A DNA stretch of 64,000 bases from NCBI GenBank assembly GCA_018398805.1, contig JAGFBZ010000865.1, positions 2,790,001 through 2,854,000 of the forward strand, in the 5' to 3' direction. Each line of letters opens with the position of its first letter. Position 1 is the stretch's first letter. Below, piece by piece: positions 1 to 13,639 of the stretch. The position numbers and the translations under genes were made by a program. The DNA is from Hirundichthys speculiger (taxonomy: Eukaryota; Chordata; Actinopteri; Beloniformes; Exocoetidae). The notes beneath the pieces are model-generated. The model ran no database searches and was not told the origin of the DNA. It saw nothing but the letters and a program-made list of their open reading frames with translations.

Positions 1-3000
1 TTAACCAGCAATAAAACATGACTTTGGTCGTGTCTACAGATGCCAGCGTGATGTGAATACCGTTATAATAAAAGTCAAAGTGGTATCGGTTTCTTTGAGC
101 TGAATGACTGATTGAAAATCAGTCGACTTAATGATGCCCTGACTCCATGCCAAATCGTTTTTCTTTTTCTTTCTATCTTTGTTTTTTCCCTCTTTTTTTG
201 GTCATCGCAGTCATCTGCACAGTAAGTGCATCCACCGGGGTTAAAAGGCTCAGCTCCCTCGCTGTCAGTCCGAGAGAAACAGTCCTAGTGAGAACACATG
301 GAGGTCCTTGTTGACTGCAACACTGACAGCCAGGGGCGATTCTAGGGTCAGAGCTTTAGGGGTGCTTCAGCACCCCTAAAAAAGGGCTAGCCTCGCCCAT
401 GCTGACAGGTTAATACGTCCGACACGCTGGCGGAAAACAAGTGACGCTGGGCACGCGTTCATCCACTGTTTAAAGCGCACTGATTATGCAGAAAGAAGGA
501 AAAGAAATCGGAGCTGAAAAGTAGTTCTCGTGGACTACTTGGAGTCAAGTTGTGAGATCCCAGCAGCTGTGATGATGATACATTAAGTATTAGTTTTCTA
601 CAAGAGTGACGCAATCCTGGGGAATATTCTGTCACCTAACCCAGAAAGACTGCATGACATTCAACCCTAAATACTCTAAATATTGCTGGTATTGCGTAGT
701 TTAACAGACAACCACTTGTGGGAAAAGCTAGATGAGTGTATGTCTTATTTTTCCTGTGCTAAGAAGAAGGTTGTTGACTATTTAGAGTCCTCCTTTTAGG
801 CATGTGTCGGACAGTTGCTGTGGCAACAGTTCAGCTTTGTTTCTGTGCACTGACCCCCATGAACAATGAAGACAATCTGATCGATGGTGGCGGTGACCTG
901 AAAATGTCGTTGGCATGTCTGAATGAGCATGGCGGCGCTTGTCTGAAACGGATCACGCCCACAAGCCTTCCTCGTTTCACTCCTTTAATTATGTGTTTGC
1001 ATGTGAGTCATCTGTGAGTCCATTCATTCCAGTGGCAATCCCCTTTATCTCTGAAAAGTTGGCAAAACTTTGCTTTCAGGTATTTCCCTCTGCAGTTTAC
1101 TTGAACATATTTATTTTAACTTTTGTGCTCAATGTTTTTGAGACAAGAGCCAAAGGAAACTGTAAAAATAACTGGCTAAAACTTAATAATGAGGTTCTTT
1201 ATAATACTGGCTGTTGACTTGTACAAATGTAGGCAAAATTGAAAACAAAAATGTAAATTGAATAGTTTGATAAGCAATAACTGTTAAATATAGATGATAT
1301 AATAATGGTAAATGAATGCATATTTTATGAATAAATGAAATGGATAAATACTAATTTGACACACTTGGCAATGGCCACTTGTGATCAAATCCATGTGGAT
1401 ATTCCACAAAACAAAATGTCAAAAGCTAAGCTCCTCTCAAATGATGGCAGTGAAGTTTCCATCTATCCGTGGATCCATGAAAGACATGGTCCATCTATGG
1501 TTCATCTATATATATTAGTAGTATGTGTAACAGACATAGTTATGGGAATGAGCAGCAGCTCTTAACATGATGCATGACTAAAGTGTCTAAACTCTCCTAC
1601 TCCAATGTTTTCTCTTTGACACTTAGCTGCAGGAATAAACCATTTTTGTGACAGCACTGGAAAAAATTATGTAAAACAAATATTTTAGTGTTGATTTACC
1701 AACTTGTTGACACTATTTGAAGACCTAATATCTGAAAAAGGACTATAATTTTAGGTGAGGCTATGAGCCCTTTGCAGATTGATGTGGCAAAAGTTCAAAT
1801 CTGTTGAGTCTTGTTCAACTCCCCCTGAGCCTCGACCTCTTGGGCCCTGTTTAGACCTGGTATTAGTGCTGAGTGCTCTGAGTGGGCAGCACAAAGATTG
1901 TCTACAATACAAGGGTATATACAATACAAGGAAACATTTGCCATGAACACAGAGGAATTTGAATGACAAAGTTTTACTGCAGTCATTTGCATGCAATTTC
2001 AAACAAGTTATCACCTACAGCTGATGGCTTTAGTCAAGTAGGCGGTCCCTGAATCCATCTCAGGACACAAGATGGATTTAGATGGCCACTAAACACCTTC
2101 CTAAGTGATGGGATCAGAATCGGCCTTGAAATGTGTTCAGACCTACCTGGGGCTGAACAGTAATTCAATAGCAATAAATATTGCAAATGAATGTGTTTCT
2201 GTAATGATGATATGACTTTTAAACACATTTTCAATATTTTGATATACATTACTATGACAATGCCAAGAGGTTTGTTTGTTTGGTAATGTCACAATTTTTG
2301 GTTTTGAATTTAAAAGGAGGTAAACATTCATTTTGATTTAGTTTTGAATATGTAAAACTTATAGTTTTATAGGATGAGGTTTTATGGATTTGGCCATTTT
2401 ATTTCTTTTGTGGGTACCGTTGTCGTTTATGGGCGTTCTCTGGCAGTGTCTCTGTTGTTTTCATAATATTCATATTGATATTGGAATTATATTGTATGGA
2501 CCCAAATTAGGAAATACAGTATATTGTGATATAAGTTTTGGCAATATGCCATATTCTCCAACCGTAGACTACCATTAGTGTTGGCAACATGTGACCAAAT
2601 CTCTCAGGATGCATTTTAATGCAGGGTCTGAACTAGACGTCCACATGTGGCCACATTCTTTTAGCAGTGTAATCACAGTGTATCTGGTGTCATATTAAAG
2701 TGCAAAACATCTAATGGGAGCCATGATAACTGACAACATCTCGGTGATGTTTAGTGCACTGCTGTTCTCCCATGAGTTTTGAGCTCAAAAGTTGAGCATA
2801 GATTTTAATGTCAAGTCTAAATAGGGCCTTGGATGCCAGGCTACCCAATGATGACCAGAATGGAGATGGTGTGTGAAATCTTCCTGTTTTGGTTTTCACC
2901 TTTTTCTTTGGTTTAGTTGCTATCATGTACTTTTTGAGTACCAACTTGATGAGTTTTCACTTGGACTAAGCTGATTCCAAATGTTTATATAAAAACACTC

Positions 3001-5950
3001 CATACTACTGACTGGTTAGAGAGATTATTTATCTGTAAGCGCACAGCAAGTGCCTCTAAAACGCTGTTGAACTCCTGCACACTTTAGCACCGTGCCTTTT
3101 TCTTGGTAGAGCGAGTTGATTTGTAAATCCACATGCAAGGTTTACAAATCTGTTGGCCGGATTGCCAAACAATAGGTGCAAGTTTCACAGATAGTTTTGA
3201 CTGTGGAAAACAAAACTGAGACCTGAGTTGAGCAGTTCCATAGGAGACATATTACTCATGACTTTGAACATATGCAAGACAGGTGGTGGCATCAGAGTTG
3301 ATACGTAAATAAAATTGACTTGTCCCTAAAGTTGAAATTTGTCATTACTTGTCCCTATGTGTACTGCTGTGGGCAGCCTTATACATATGATTCTATGTTT
3401 CTGCCCAAAATTGATAAAAGCTTAATGAGTCTCTCCAATTATTTTTCCTGCTTCTAAAAGTGAAGCGAGTAGAGACTTATTTGCGTACCACTTTTCAGGA
3501 AGGACTTAACAGTCTAAGCCTGTCTTGCACATGCACACTTGCAAAAATACAAAATATTTCTGTGGTTTAGGAGTGGACAATTGTACGTCCCTGACAATAT
3601 TTTTTAGAGATAAATGAACCCAATTGTGATTACGACTTGATGGTGAGCAGCTTGTGAATGCCCTTTTTCAATGTTTGCTAGTCTGCGCCAGTATATGACA
3701 TGTGGTATTAACAGTTATGTAACTGCTTAGTCAAAGAGGAAATTAGCATTAACAGTTGAAGTTTAGGACATTTCTTTGAGGGAAAAGGTAACGTAATCAA
3801 ATTACATAACAGGTTTTGGGGTGTGCCTAAACATGTAGAGCTGATCCAAAACTTTCCTACTACGTCATCGTCAACCTGAATTTACAGGTTTGACTGCTGC
3901 AGCACTTAATGTGTGTGTAGTACCTTCACTTCTTTGTACGATGTTTTCACACATTGACTGCAACCCTGAAATTTTTGGGACATGTTTCTAAACAGGCTGC
4001 ACGCTTCAACACTTGCAACACCCCTGGAACATTTATGCCAGACTTTCTTGAGGAGTTTAGAAAGACAGCTTCCTATTAATAACTCTGGAAAAATTAACGT
4101 GTGATTGCAACAGGAAGGAGAGCACACCCAGCGGAACTTGTGCACGCCAAAGAGGAGAGATGACCCTGGTTTTGTAGTTCACTCTTGAAACAGGGATGTT
4201 AGGAACCCAAGCTAGGATGATGCTTATTTACAGAGTTAAGAGAACAAGTGTGCCTTGAAAATTGCCAACTGAATATTTATCCCACAGTGAACCATTTGAG
4301 TCTACCTCTAGTCCAGATCTAATCCTCATGAAGTTCTCCTGGCATTCTCTGGAATTTATGAAGGGAAAAACAGCTTTAATTAAGTTCCTGGTTATTTCCA
4401 TCATGCAGTGTCTCCACACAATATCCCCAGTAGAGCATTTAGGGAATTGATGAGTTTCTGTTTTAAGCTCAAATGTTACGTTATTTGATATCGGGCGACA
4501 GCTTTGTTATAATTTGAGTAGAAGATAGAAGAGACAGAAATTAGAAGTTAGTTTATTTGGATAAAGCTTGTTTTTGCTTCCACTTCTGAGTAAATTTAGG
4601 TTTGCTATTGATTTCTATGGGACACTTCATTTGGGCTGGACCTGAATATAAACATCTTAAAATGCTGGGTAGATATTTAGTTTCAATTTTAGGGATTTCA
4701 GTGTTCTTTCTCAGATTCACCACATCATGCTTCAGTTCACTCTCTCTTCTGAATTCCATCAGTCTTTATTTTTATGTACACTGTGAAGTATTGATTTGAA
4801 GGGAAAAACATCCAAGCGAAAACAAAAATGGAATCACCTTTTTCAAATCAATTTTGACACTGTGAAGATTTAACTTGCATGACTTAGAAGTATGGCCAAT
4901 ACTATACCTCTTAGGTGTTCTGATCTTTTTAATTACAACCACATGCAACGTGGCTGTTATTCCTGCTTTGAGACATAGTTCTTTATGCTAGAACAAAACG
5001 CAAGTATTTTATGTACAATTTTAAATAATATTTTTGAGCCATATAGATAATGTATTTTAGAAAATCTTTATTTAAGGGGGATTCTACACACAACTAAACA
5101 TGACTTAGAATTATGGCCAAAGCAAGTGTAATAAATATTTCTTGTCTTTTCAAAAAATTCAAATGTCACACTCTTCTTTTTAAGATGTTGCATCATCTTG
5201 TTCTTTTAGTTTTAGTCTCCAGGTTGTGCTGCTAAATTTCACTACAGTTTATTCAGGTGGCTATAGTGGTATTCAGTTATGGGCACGTTTGATATTTACG
5301 ATCAGAGATGGGGGCCGCTCCACCCTGATTGGGAGCTTTTAATCTTTTGGCACAACACGCTTGAAGATTATTTGGACAAATAAGCTTCAAATTGGGCCAT
5401 GTCCAAATTGATTGATATTGGGGGTCAAATTGGAGTCAAGATCAGGCTTAAATCCTCTTAGTGTAAAGCCTTGCCTAAGAGGTCATTTACCTTGATTTTG
5501 AAATCTGAATTTCAGGCCCTAGATGTGGCATTATCACACAAACCACAGAAACAATCCAGTCTTTAAAAGTCATGCAATTGCTCTAACAGACTGGTGAATA
5601 CAGGTTATCTACCTCATAAGTAAAAAGGGCTTTATTACTTTATGAACTTGACACATATTCGCATATGACCAGACCAGGCTATTTGTTTATTTTCTGAAGG
5701 TCAGTTGAGTTTAAGAACGAGGACTGGTGTTAAATTAAGCTTATTTCTGTATTACAGCTTCTCCTACTCATCTTGCCATAACTGCAGGTTTTATTTTTAG
5801 CCTGTGACCCTGCACTTAGCAGGCCAAGGGTCCTATTTCTCTAAAGTAGATGGCTGTGAGAAGATGGCTGTGGATGGAGCTTGTTACAGTAAGAATATCA
5901 TTTTTTAAATTTTTATTGCTGTTTACAACAATGAAATAAATGACCCCTCT
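1..5950. other. Non-coding stretch, no gene recognised
   Basis: AT-rich sequence. All open frames are short, lack splice-site support and resemble no protein I know. Around 334-400 there is a GC-richer stretch with a small inverted repeat (ggggtgcttcagcaccc) that resembles a dispersed fish repeat, but I cannot place its family. The stretch may be intergenic or part of a 5' intron of rnf24, whose first coding exon lies at 17.1 kb. No CpG-rich promoter is obvious. Confidence 0.5.
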
Positions 5951-6489
5951 TGATGTAAAGGGGTGCAGTCGTAGCTGTTATTTAAGTGATCCATTAAAAA
6001 ACAAATTTAAAAAGTAGTAGAAAAGAATACTGTCAATTTGCAATAGATAATGGAGTGACATGAAGCACTGAAAGAACGGGAGAGAACACTAAAAGAATAT
6101 GCTGCACTACAAATCGTGACACAACAGTGCTGTGAGAAAGGTGTGTGCATCACTTCTCGTGTTTGTGTCAGCTTGTGTTGTAATGAAAATCTGCTCAAAG
6201 CTGCATTTTTTTGTGAGAGACCTTATGGATGGCCAGTCTGTGCATTTTACCATTACTTTTTAGTTACATACCACCACTTTTGTGGGTAATCCTTATTTTA
6301 TGTAAAAAAAAAAAAAAGCTTAAAAAAACACTTACCATAATGACCATCACGTAATTAAAATGCTAAAGATGCGTGAATGGAGCTACTGATAAATAGAAGT
6401 CTGCGCTCTCCAAGTGCTTTTCTAGTTCTAACATGTATTTCTTACAGGGTTTTATGTCATTTCATGTATTATTTATAATTTATAAAAAA

Positions 6490-6623
6490 AAAAAATGTTC
6501 GAATTTTGGGGGGTTTGGAACGGATTAGGGCATTTACATGGAAAATGCGTCTCTACTTACAAAATTTTCAGGTTACGAAACTACTTCCAGAACCAATTAA
6601 TTTCGTAAATAGAGGTACCACTG
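6490..6623 (-). mobile_element. Fragment of a TA-flanked DNA transposon (one terminus)
   Basis: Read on the minus strand, the segment starts at a TA and runs cagtggtacctctatttacg, followed by sequence rich in the words 'cgtaa' and 'gtaagtagag'. This looks like one end of a mariner-type non-autonomous element common in fish. I could not find the matching left terminus, so the boundary near 6490 is arbitrary. Family assignment is an inference. Confidence 0.35.
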
Positions 6624-6629
6624 TACCTG

Positions 6630-9600
6630 AAGATGTATATTGTATGGTGTTGCATTAGGGTTAGTGAAGAACCAAACAATATACCATTTGCTGCACATAT
6701 TAATATTAGACAGTAGTTATCAAATGACTAGTCATAATATAATAAATGTAACACTTGAAAAAAATGTTACAAAAGACCAATGGTAACTTTTCTAATTTAG
6801 AAATTACACTGACCATTTTTTTACAGCAGCTTAAAAATCATGCTAAGAGAAAAATGAACTATGTGCCAAGGTTTGATAGCAAGATGCTGAGCTGTGCATG
6901 GAATAATGTGTAACTAAAATAAAGTATTGTAGTTGAAACTATGCCATGAATGCATAAATACATAGCCCAATGCCCAACTATGAGGCAAAAGCATTTTAAA
7001 TGAATGTTTCTGGCCATCGTTGGTACTTTCAGAGTAGAGGAAATATGGCATTTGATCATCAGCTTTATTTTTTATCCTCTCAGGGCATTTGTTTTTCTGT
7101 TTAATTCAAAGAAAATGTTTATAATGTTTACATTCCTCACAGAGCTATGTCCAGGTCATTGAGACTGATGCTATGAAAGCAGACTGTTGATTTAAAAGCA
7201 GACTCTTGTCATAAAACATGTACAATGTTTTAATTGACAGTCAGATATGTGAGTGGCCTCCATGCCTGCATGTAAATAAATAAATGTGGTAATGTCAGCC
7301 CCACAGCCAGGACATTTTGAAGAGCCCCTGCTTCTGAGGCCCTGGTGTTTGTTGCTGCCCTTTGGCATATAAAGTTTCAGATGAGCAGAAACATGGCTGA
7401 TCATGTCAGCTAGTGGAAATTTCCACTTCTTATGCAGACATTATTTTGCAAATGTGATGAGGGTTATGAAAAAAAACTGTGCAGAGAGACAGTGTCATTG
7501 TTTCATTTTATTTTTTGGTACTTGATAAGAAAATAGATTACAGAAATTGTAAAAAGTTACACATTGGCTAAGTGATTTGGAGCAATTTATAGTGTGGGTG
7601 TTAAGGTATTTTTGCAACTTCTTTATAACCTAGTAACTATATTACTCACAAGCTGCAATAAATTACAAAAACATGACATATAATGGTCATTGTTTGCTGA
7701 TATGGCATGTGTACAACTGGTTCTGTTACTATTGAGTATGTTTCTGGGAAAGATGATAGGTGCTTTATGTTTGCTTTAACCTTGGAGTCGCATTATGAAC
7801 AAGTTGTGTAATGACAGAGCAAGAGGAAATGAAGGCTTCTTTGATCAGATTTGGAAATTTGAGCTGGTTCTTTGTAAGAGTGTAAATGTTTGAAAGTTTT
7901 TTGTTATTTTCAGTTCTGTTGACTGACATAGCTAAATTATTACCAACTACTTGATATTGTTCAGTAGGCGTGAAAAACATTTGTTTGCTTGTGCTCTATA
8001 AATAATTCTGTTTAACAAGATGTTATATCTAAGTAAACTGTGATGTGGAAGTTGTTTTATGGTGTACAACTACTGCAGACTGGTGTTTTACATGATGTGG
8101 GTCAGAATGAAACCATGTTGCACAAATAAGTCATGATTCATGTGGTAACTGGGAAAGACCTCTTAAGAGGTGATGCCCTCTGTTCTTACTTCATTGTCTA
8201 CTATCAAGTATTCATTGTCCAGAGGTTTTGTTTATGTCTGTGGAGTGAATGTCGTCCATCATGTTTGTTGGCCAGAGTAGTGCAATAGTGAGGCTATTTC
8301 TGTAATACAGTGGCATTGCGTGTGTTTGCTGAATGAGGGAGCCATGTACTCTGAGGAAGTAATGAGTTCCCGTACAGGAAATGGTTTAGTCTGTAAAAGA
8401 TTCACTTGTCAGTAAGTTTATCTGAAAGAAATTCTTCCAGACTAAACAGAAATCAGGCTTTCTCAATCAAAGTAAGAAATATAAGGATCAGTTTATATAC
8501 AAACATATAAAGAGAGAGAGATTTCCATGTTTGTTGTGTGGCCTTATCCACTAAATAAGTTTTTCATCATTGCTGATAGAGAAGTTGTTTTTGATGGTGA
8601 TGCCATTGGTGTACAGTTAATGTTCTACACTGCACACATTCTATTTAACATGGGCTTTTTTCTTTCTCTCACTCCCACATATATTTTTTTTTATTTTATC
8701 AAATAAATACCAAACATTGACAAAGACAAACAGACATGCAGAAATCCAAGAAAAGGACAAAATGTCACCCAAACTATTCATCATGTCTTTGTACTCTATC
8801 CAGTGTATTACAAACACAGAGATATTATATATAATATGGATGGATGAATACACTGAACAATAGTTATCTACTTGTAAAAGCCTATTTTGCGTATCTTTTT
8901 AACATCACTTCACATTTTCCCAAACCTTCCTGCTTTTTATCCCTAACAGTATCACCATTGTTGTACTCCTAATGACTGCCTAAACTGTCTCTTAAGTTTG
9001 TGTAGATCTGAGCACCAGACCAGTTTCATCCCTGTAGCTTACTGACTGGTGTATGAATCATGTGGCTGTTTTGAGCCTTATTGTGACTTATATTAGCTTC
9101 ATTTTCAGATAAACGTTGGATGTTGGAGGTACGAATGCAGACCTCATAAACTGACCTTTAGGCCCCACAATAAGTGTACTGTAGTTTAAAAAAAAAAGAT
9201 TATGTGAAGTGAGGTAAAAATGCTGGTCAAATGAATCATGCAGGTTCTTGGAGACATCAAGGTACCATACTGTAGTAGCAGATCTGACTGTGGTGCTAGA
9301 GCCAGCTCAGAGCTATTTCTACTTGGACACATTTTAAGAACTGGTTTCCTTTCCTCATTCACCTAGTCTTTACAGAAATACATCTTCTCCAGTGTCATTT
9401 GAATTTCTGTAAAGGACCGTAGTACACAAAGGACATATTTCACATAGTTAAATTGTTTTCCCTCAATACTAATGTGCAAACAACTTTTGACATTTGAAAA
9501 AGCTCCTTGTTATGTTATCTTGCATATCCATATGTTCACCAGTATTTGTGAACACTGGTACTCACAGGATTTATACTATTTTGAGTGGGATCCCTAACTA

Positions 9601-9969
9601 CTGCTGTGTCATATTCAGGCATTGTGAATGCCAATTTATGCAGTGCATCAAAAAATGTTCACAACCACTTACTTCTGAGTTTTAAACATTGAAGACTGTT
9701 CAATAGTTAGTTTTTTTTCTTCTAGCTCAACAGTTGCAAATGTAGTCATTGCATTGTTTTAGTTTTTTCACAGTAATCCCCCATATCCATATCCATATAG
9801 CCCCCTCACCCCCAGAATATCGAACAAATTTCCTACTTAAAAAACAACAACAAACAAAGAACTAGTACCAAGTAAGGGGCTGGTTCTGAAGCAGCACCAG
9901 TACTGTTTTGGTGGAAAAGGCCCATGATTCTCAGAGGAGTTAGTGAAGTATTTTTATGCAACACAAACT
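6630..9969. other. Non-coding stretch, no gene recognised
   Basis: AT-rich DNA with short homopolymer runs. No exon, RNA gene or complete mobile element could be supported. The small open frames here have no splice context or recognisable domain. Confidence 0.45.
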
Positions 9970-9977
9970 GCCTAGAC

Positions 9978-10198
9978 CAGGCATGTCCAACTCCAGTCCT
10001 CGAGAGCCACTGTCCTGCATGTCTTAGATGTTTCCCTGCTTCAGCACACCTGATTCAAATGAATGTGTCGTTAAGTGACTTGTGCAAGACCTTGATGACA
10101 AGCTGATGATCCATTCATTTGAATCAGGTGTGTTGTGTCAGGGAAACATCTAAGACATGCAGGACAGCTGCCCCCGAGAACTGGAGTTGAAGACCCTG
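9978..10198. mobile_element. hAT-type MITE (221 bp) with 8-bp target duplication
   Basis: The element begins caggcatgtccaactccagt and ends with a near-inverted copy that finishes agttgaagaccctg. It is flanked by gcctagac (9970-9977) and gccgagac (10199-10206), which match at 7 of 8 positions, as expected for a hAT target duplication. Its interior carries inverted words also found in the copies at 11.6-12.1 kb: tgtcctgcatgtcttag on the left and ctaagacatgcaggaca on the right. It has no coding capacity, so it depended on a transposase supplied elsewhere. Confidence 0.8.
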
Positions 10199-10206
10199 GC
10201 CGAGAC

Positions 10207-11597
10207 CATAGGGTTGAGACTGGGCAGTAACATTTTTTTTCCTGTTTTTATCATTTTGGTGAGGAACACTTTCAAGGTTAAACAACTTTTTAATCACATC
10301 TTCTACCTTTTGTCTTTTGCCCATTCTGTGCTTTGTATTACAGATATTAAGAATGTATATATTTTTTCTTACTGCATAATATATCAGCAAATAAGGAGCA
10401 CAGTAAAATGTGGAGTGATGTGGCTGCTTCACCTCATTCCTCATGAATGTCATGTGTGATACGTAGTCTTAGTTATGTAATAGGGTGAGGCCATGTGAAA
10501 ATGCCTGAGTGAGAGAGGCAATTTGTGTGAGAAAGAGCTAGAAATGAAAAGCAGATGTAAATCTAATCCACCCTTACTGCCCAGGAGATACTATTATTTG
10601 CCATGTCACTTCAGTCTGCAAGATCTAAAAGATTTGTTTGCATTTGTGGAAGATCAGGATTTTGTGACAAAATAAGCCTCAGCTTCAACTGTTAAAGCTT
10701 TAGTGGGCTTTGTTATACAGACTGTATAAACAAGGATCAACTGACTTGTAGGGATAATACAATTCTTCCGAGAAGTATTGCCTTGTTTTTAGTGACAGCA
10801 GTAGCAAGCACTACCACTGATTTGCATCTAAATTCTTTTAGTCATTCTGTCATTCATTATGGCCTGCATGGAAGTGTGCACACATTTGCTTCTCTCCTCC
10901 TCATTCAATGTTTCATTAAATTTGAGACCTGTCTGTATGTACTGTTCTGCCTCATTATATAATAAACTTCTGTGATTAACTGAGCGACACCCCAAAATAA
11001 CTTCTGATGTATGTGGGTTGTTGACTGCCCAGGATTTCTATGATGTTCCCAAGATCCTCTTGGTAAGTGAATCTTGACACTGAAAGGAGTGAAGCCTCAT
11101 GGCATAGTACAGCACTGTCATTCAGCCTAACTTGCATTGGCTATGGCAGACCTATAAAGATCAAACTCCCACAGTTCAATCACCAAGAGGCTGATTTCCT
11201 CACATGTCTGTCCTATAGAAGCTTAATCTTACACACCTGGTGAATGATTCAAATTGTCCTTGGTGTATAAATGAATGAAGCATCTGTTACTGTTTATCAG
11301 CGCTGACCTTCATTACAACTGTGCTTTGGCCAAACAGACACAGCTTGAAGCCTCGCAAGATGACTTGTCTTGTGATTGTAATACTACCCAAATCCAGAGG
11401 TGCTTTTCATCTTAATATTATGTGGTTCCTGCTGTGCCGTCTCCTTCTACAACCCAGAAATCATCTGCCATCCTTAAGTATTTGCCCATCCATGTTACAA
11501 TAAGCAAGAAAGATGTGTAACCTATGTACAATTTTTTTGATCAAGTAGTGTGATATATCAGATTTGTGCTTTTCAAGAAGCACACATTTAATTGTTC
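10207..11597. other. Non-coding stretch, no gene recognised
   Basis: No exon or RNA gene is recognised. Both strands have short open frames around 10.1-10.5 kb that overlap the MITE and are not credible genes. Confidence 0.4.
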
Positions 11598-11605
11598 CTT
11601 TAGAC

Positions 11606-12061
11606 CAGGGGTGGGCAAATCTGGTCTTTGAGGACCAGAGTCCTGCATGTCTTAGAACAGGGGTGTCCAAACTCGGTCCTGGAGGGCCGCTGTCCTGCAT
11701 GTTTTTGATGTTTCCGAGGCACAACACACCTGATTCAGTTGAACAGGTCGTCACCAGCTTGTCATTCAGGTCTGCACAAGTCTGTTAACGACCCATTCAT
11801 TTGAATCAGGTGTGCTGAAGCAGGGAAACATCTAAGACATGCAGGACAGCGGCCCTCCAGGACCGAGTTTGGACACCCCTGTCTTAGAAGTTTCTTTGCT
11901 TCAGCTCACCTGAATTAAATGATCGGGTTGATGACGGTCTTGTGCAGACCTTGATGACAAGCTGATGGTGATCCATTCATTTGAATCAGGTGTGTTGTGG
12001 CAGGAAAACATCCAAGACATGCAGGACAGCAGCCCTCTAGGACTGGGGTATCCCACTCATG
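11606..12061. mobile_element. hAT-type MITE, older copy interrupted by a second copy
   Basis: The outer element starts caggggtgggcaaatctggt and ends with a diverged inverted terminus (ggggtatcccactcatg). Flanks are ctttagac (11598-11605) and ctttaaac (12062-12069), 7 of 8 matching. Its interior (cattcatttgaatcaggtgt, gacatgcaggacagc) belongs to the same family as the copy at 9978. It is split by the younger element at 11658-11881. Without that insert and one copy of its target site, it would be about 224 bp. Confidence 0.8.
11658..11881. mobile_element. hAT-type MITE (224 bp) nested inside a relative, perfect 8-bp TSD
   Basis: The terminal inverted repeats are long and nearly perfect. The left end reads caggggtgtccaaactcggt, and the right end is its exact complement through ggacacccctg. 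The flanking octamer tcttagaa is identical on both sides (11650-11657 and 11882-11889), a hAT hallmark. The target octamer lies inside the older MITE. The element is non-coding. Confidence 0.92.
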
Positions 12062-12069
12062 CTTTAAAC

Positions 12070-13329
12070 TGATGCTAAAGGAACCAAAGATTTCTCATTT
12101 GGTAGTTTTGGCTGCTCCATCTTTGTGTTCATTTCTTGTCCTTCTTTTACATGCGTCACTGGGCAGTGGAGGAGAGGGGAAATTAAGGCGTCATGTTAGC
12201 ATAATGAAGAGCACCCCAGCTGATTTAAGCCCAAGAGTGAACTCTTCAGTTGACATAGTATCACCACAACATTAAATCGATGTGCCATAATTCAAATTTT
12301 CATACATTAAGATTAATTATTTTATTTATTTATTTTTTACAGAAACCAAAAAAGTGGGCCAATGGTTTTATTGTTTTAATGTTGAGATGGGATTGCAGCG
12401 TTGTGAAAATTTGCTAAACTGCAGGTTAATTTTTACTATAAATCACAGAAATTGTAGATGCTCCTTCTTCCTTAATTGTTTTATTACTGATTTACTAAGT
12501 AGAATGGATTGTCTGTGTTTGAATGTAATATCTCCTGGAGTGTGTGCATTTGCGAAGCATGTTGCTTAAGGCTGTTGATAAGCAGGAGGAGGTTGCTGTG
12601 GCTCTGAAACTGAGACACCAATATGAGTTACAGTGGAGAAAGTCTTGAGTTTAAGTGTCTTTTATAAAAGATGCAATGAAAGGATCCAAACAAAGGATCT
12701 GAAAAACTTGCAACCTGGCAAGTCCCTCTCTCATGGGTTAGCCGTGTCATTTTTCAAAGGCCTGTGCTACTGATCAATATCTTTTCAGAATTACCTCACC
12801 ACATGGGCATGCATGTCTCATGTAGTTGTTTGACAATAATTTTGTTTTAAGGTGGTTAAATTGTTAATTATAAATATATCCTCATATGCTTTATAAGTGG
12901 AAGGTTCCTGGAGTTGGGTTTAAATGGAAAAGCTTAGATTTGGGGTTAGATTTGGTGTGAACATTTTAAATTAGGCAAGAAAGTCTGTCAAAATTCTGTA
13001 ATTGTAAAATATATCTAGGGTTGATTTAAAATTGCCAGTCACCATTAAAGAAGTGTCAGGCACTTGGCATCATAAGTGGTTTTTCTTTTTATGCACTGGT
13101 CATGGTATGTTGGGGCTAAAAGGAAGTCCTCATTCAGCCACTGTTGTTCTCTTTTGGTTAATTCATACAGACTAAATAGAACTGGCGCAGCATAGTTGTG
13201 TTCTTACAAACAGCAAGGTGGTGTAGCAGACTCAGCATTGTAGGTAATAGCGGTCCGTTCTACCATGCTGACTTACCATACTAACTCTGCTGCTGGTTTA
13301 GGGGTTCATTGGTAGCACATTACTTATTA
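12070..13329. other. Non-coding stretch, no gene recognised
   Basis: AT-rich sequence without recognisable exons or complete repeats. Confidence 0.4.
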
Positions 13330-13632
13330 CTTGCACTATGGACTATTCCTCAAACTCAGGACAATTTTATCAGTCACTTTTAATCTTTTTACTTGGATTA
13401 CTGCAAGGCACCTTATAATAACACTTCTGTATATAATAACACTTCTGTAACACTTCTCCCATACCCATTTAAGTTAATGTTACATATATGCTAATGTGGG
13501 CAATATTGTTGATCCTCCTTGTAATGTGTACTATTTAATGTGTATTATGTGTAATGTGTATTATTGTGTGGGCTACTCGACACCGTAATTTCCTTCGGGA
13601 TTAATGGAGTTACTCTACTCTACTGTACTCTA
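13330..13632 (+). repeat. Retroelement-like 3' tail ending in a TACTC microsatellite
   Basis: The segment ends with gtaatttccttcgggatta followed by a short array of 'tactc'/'tactct' words (about 13605-13632). A conserved 'aatttcc-tcgggattaa' block followed by a pentanucleotide tail is familiar from the 3' ends of LINE/SINE-type repeats in fish. The internal body is too diverged to name, and the left boundary is approximate. Confidence 0.45.
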
Positions 13633-13639
13633 CATTGGT

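Noticed and set aside
1751..2331. Overlapping short minus-strand open frames near 1.75-2.33 kb
   Set aside because: All are under 90 codons and overlap one another, with no splice sites matching an exon model and no recognisable protein.
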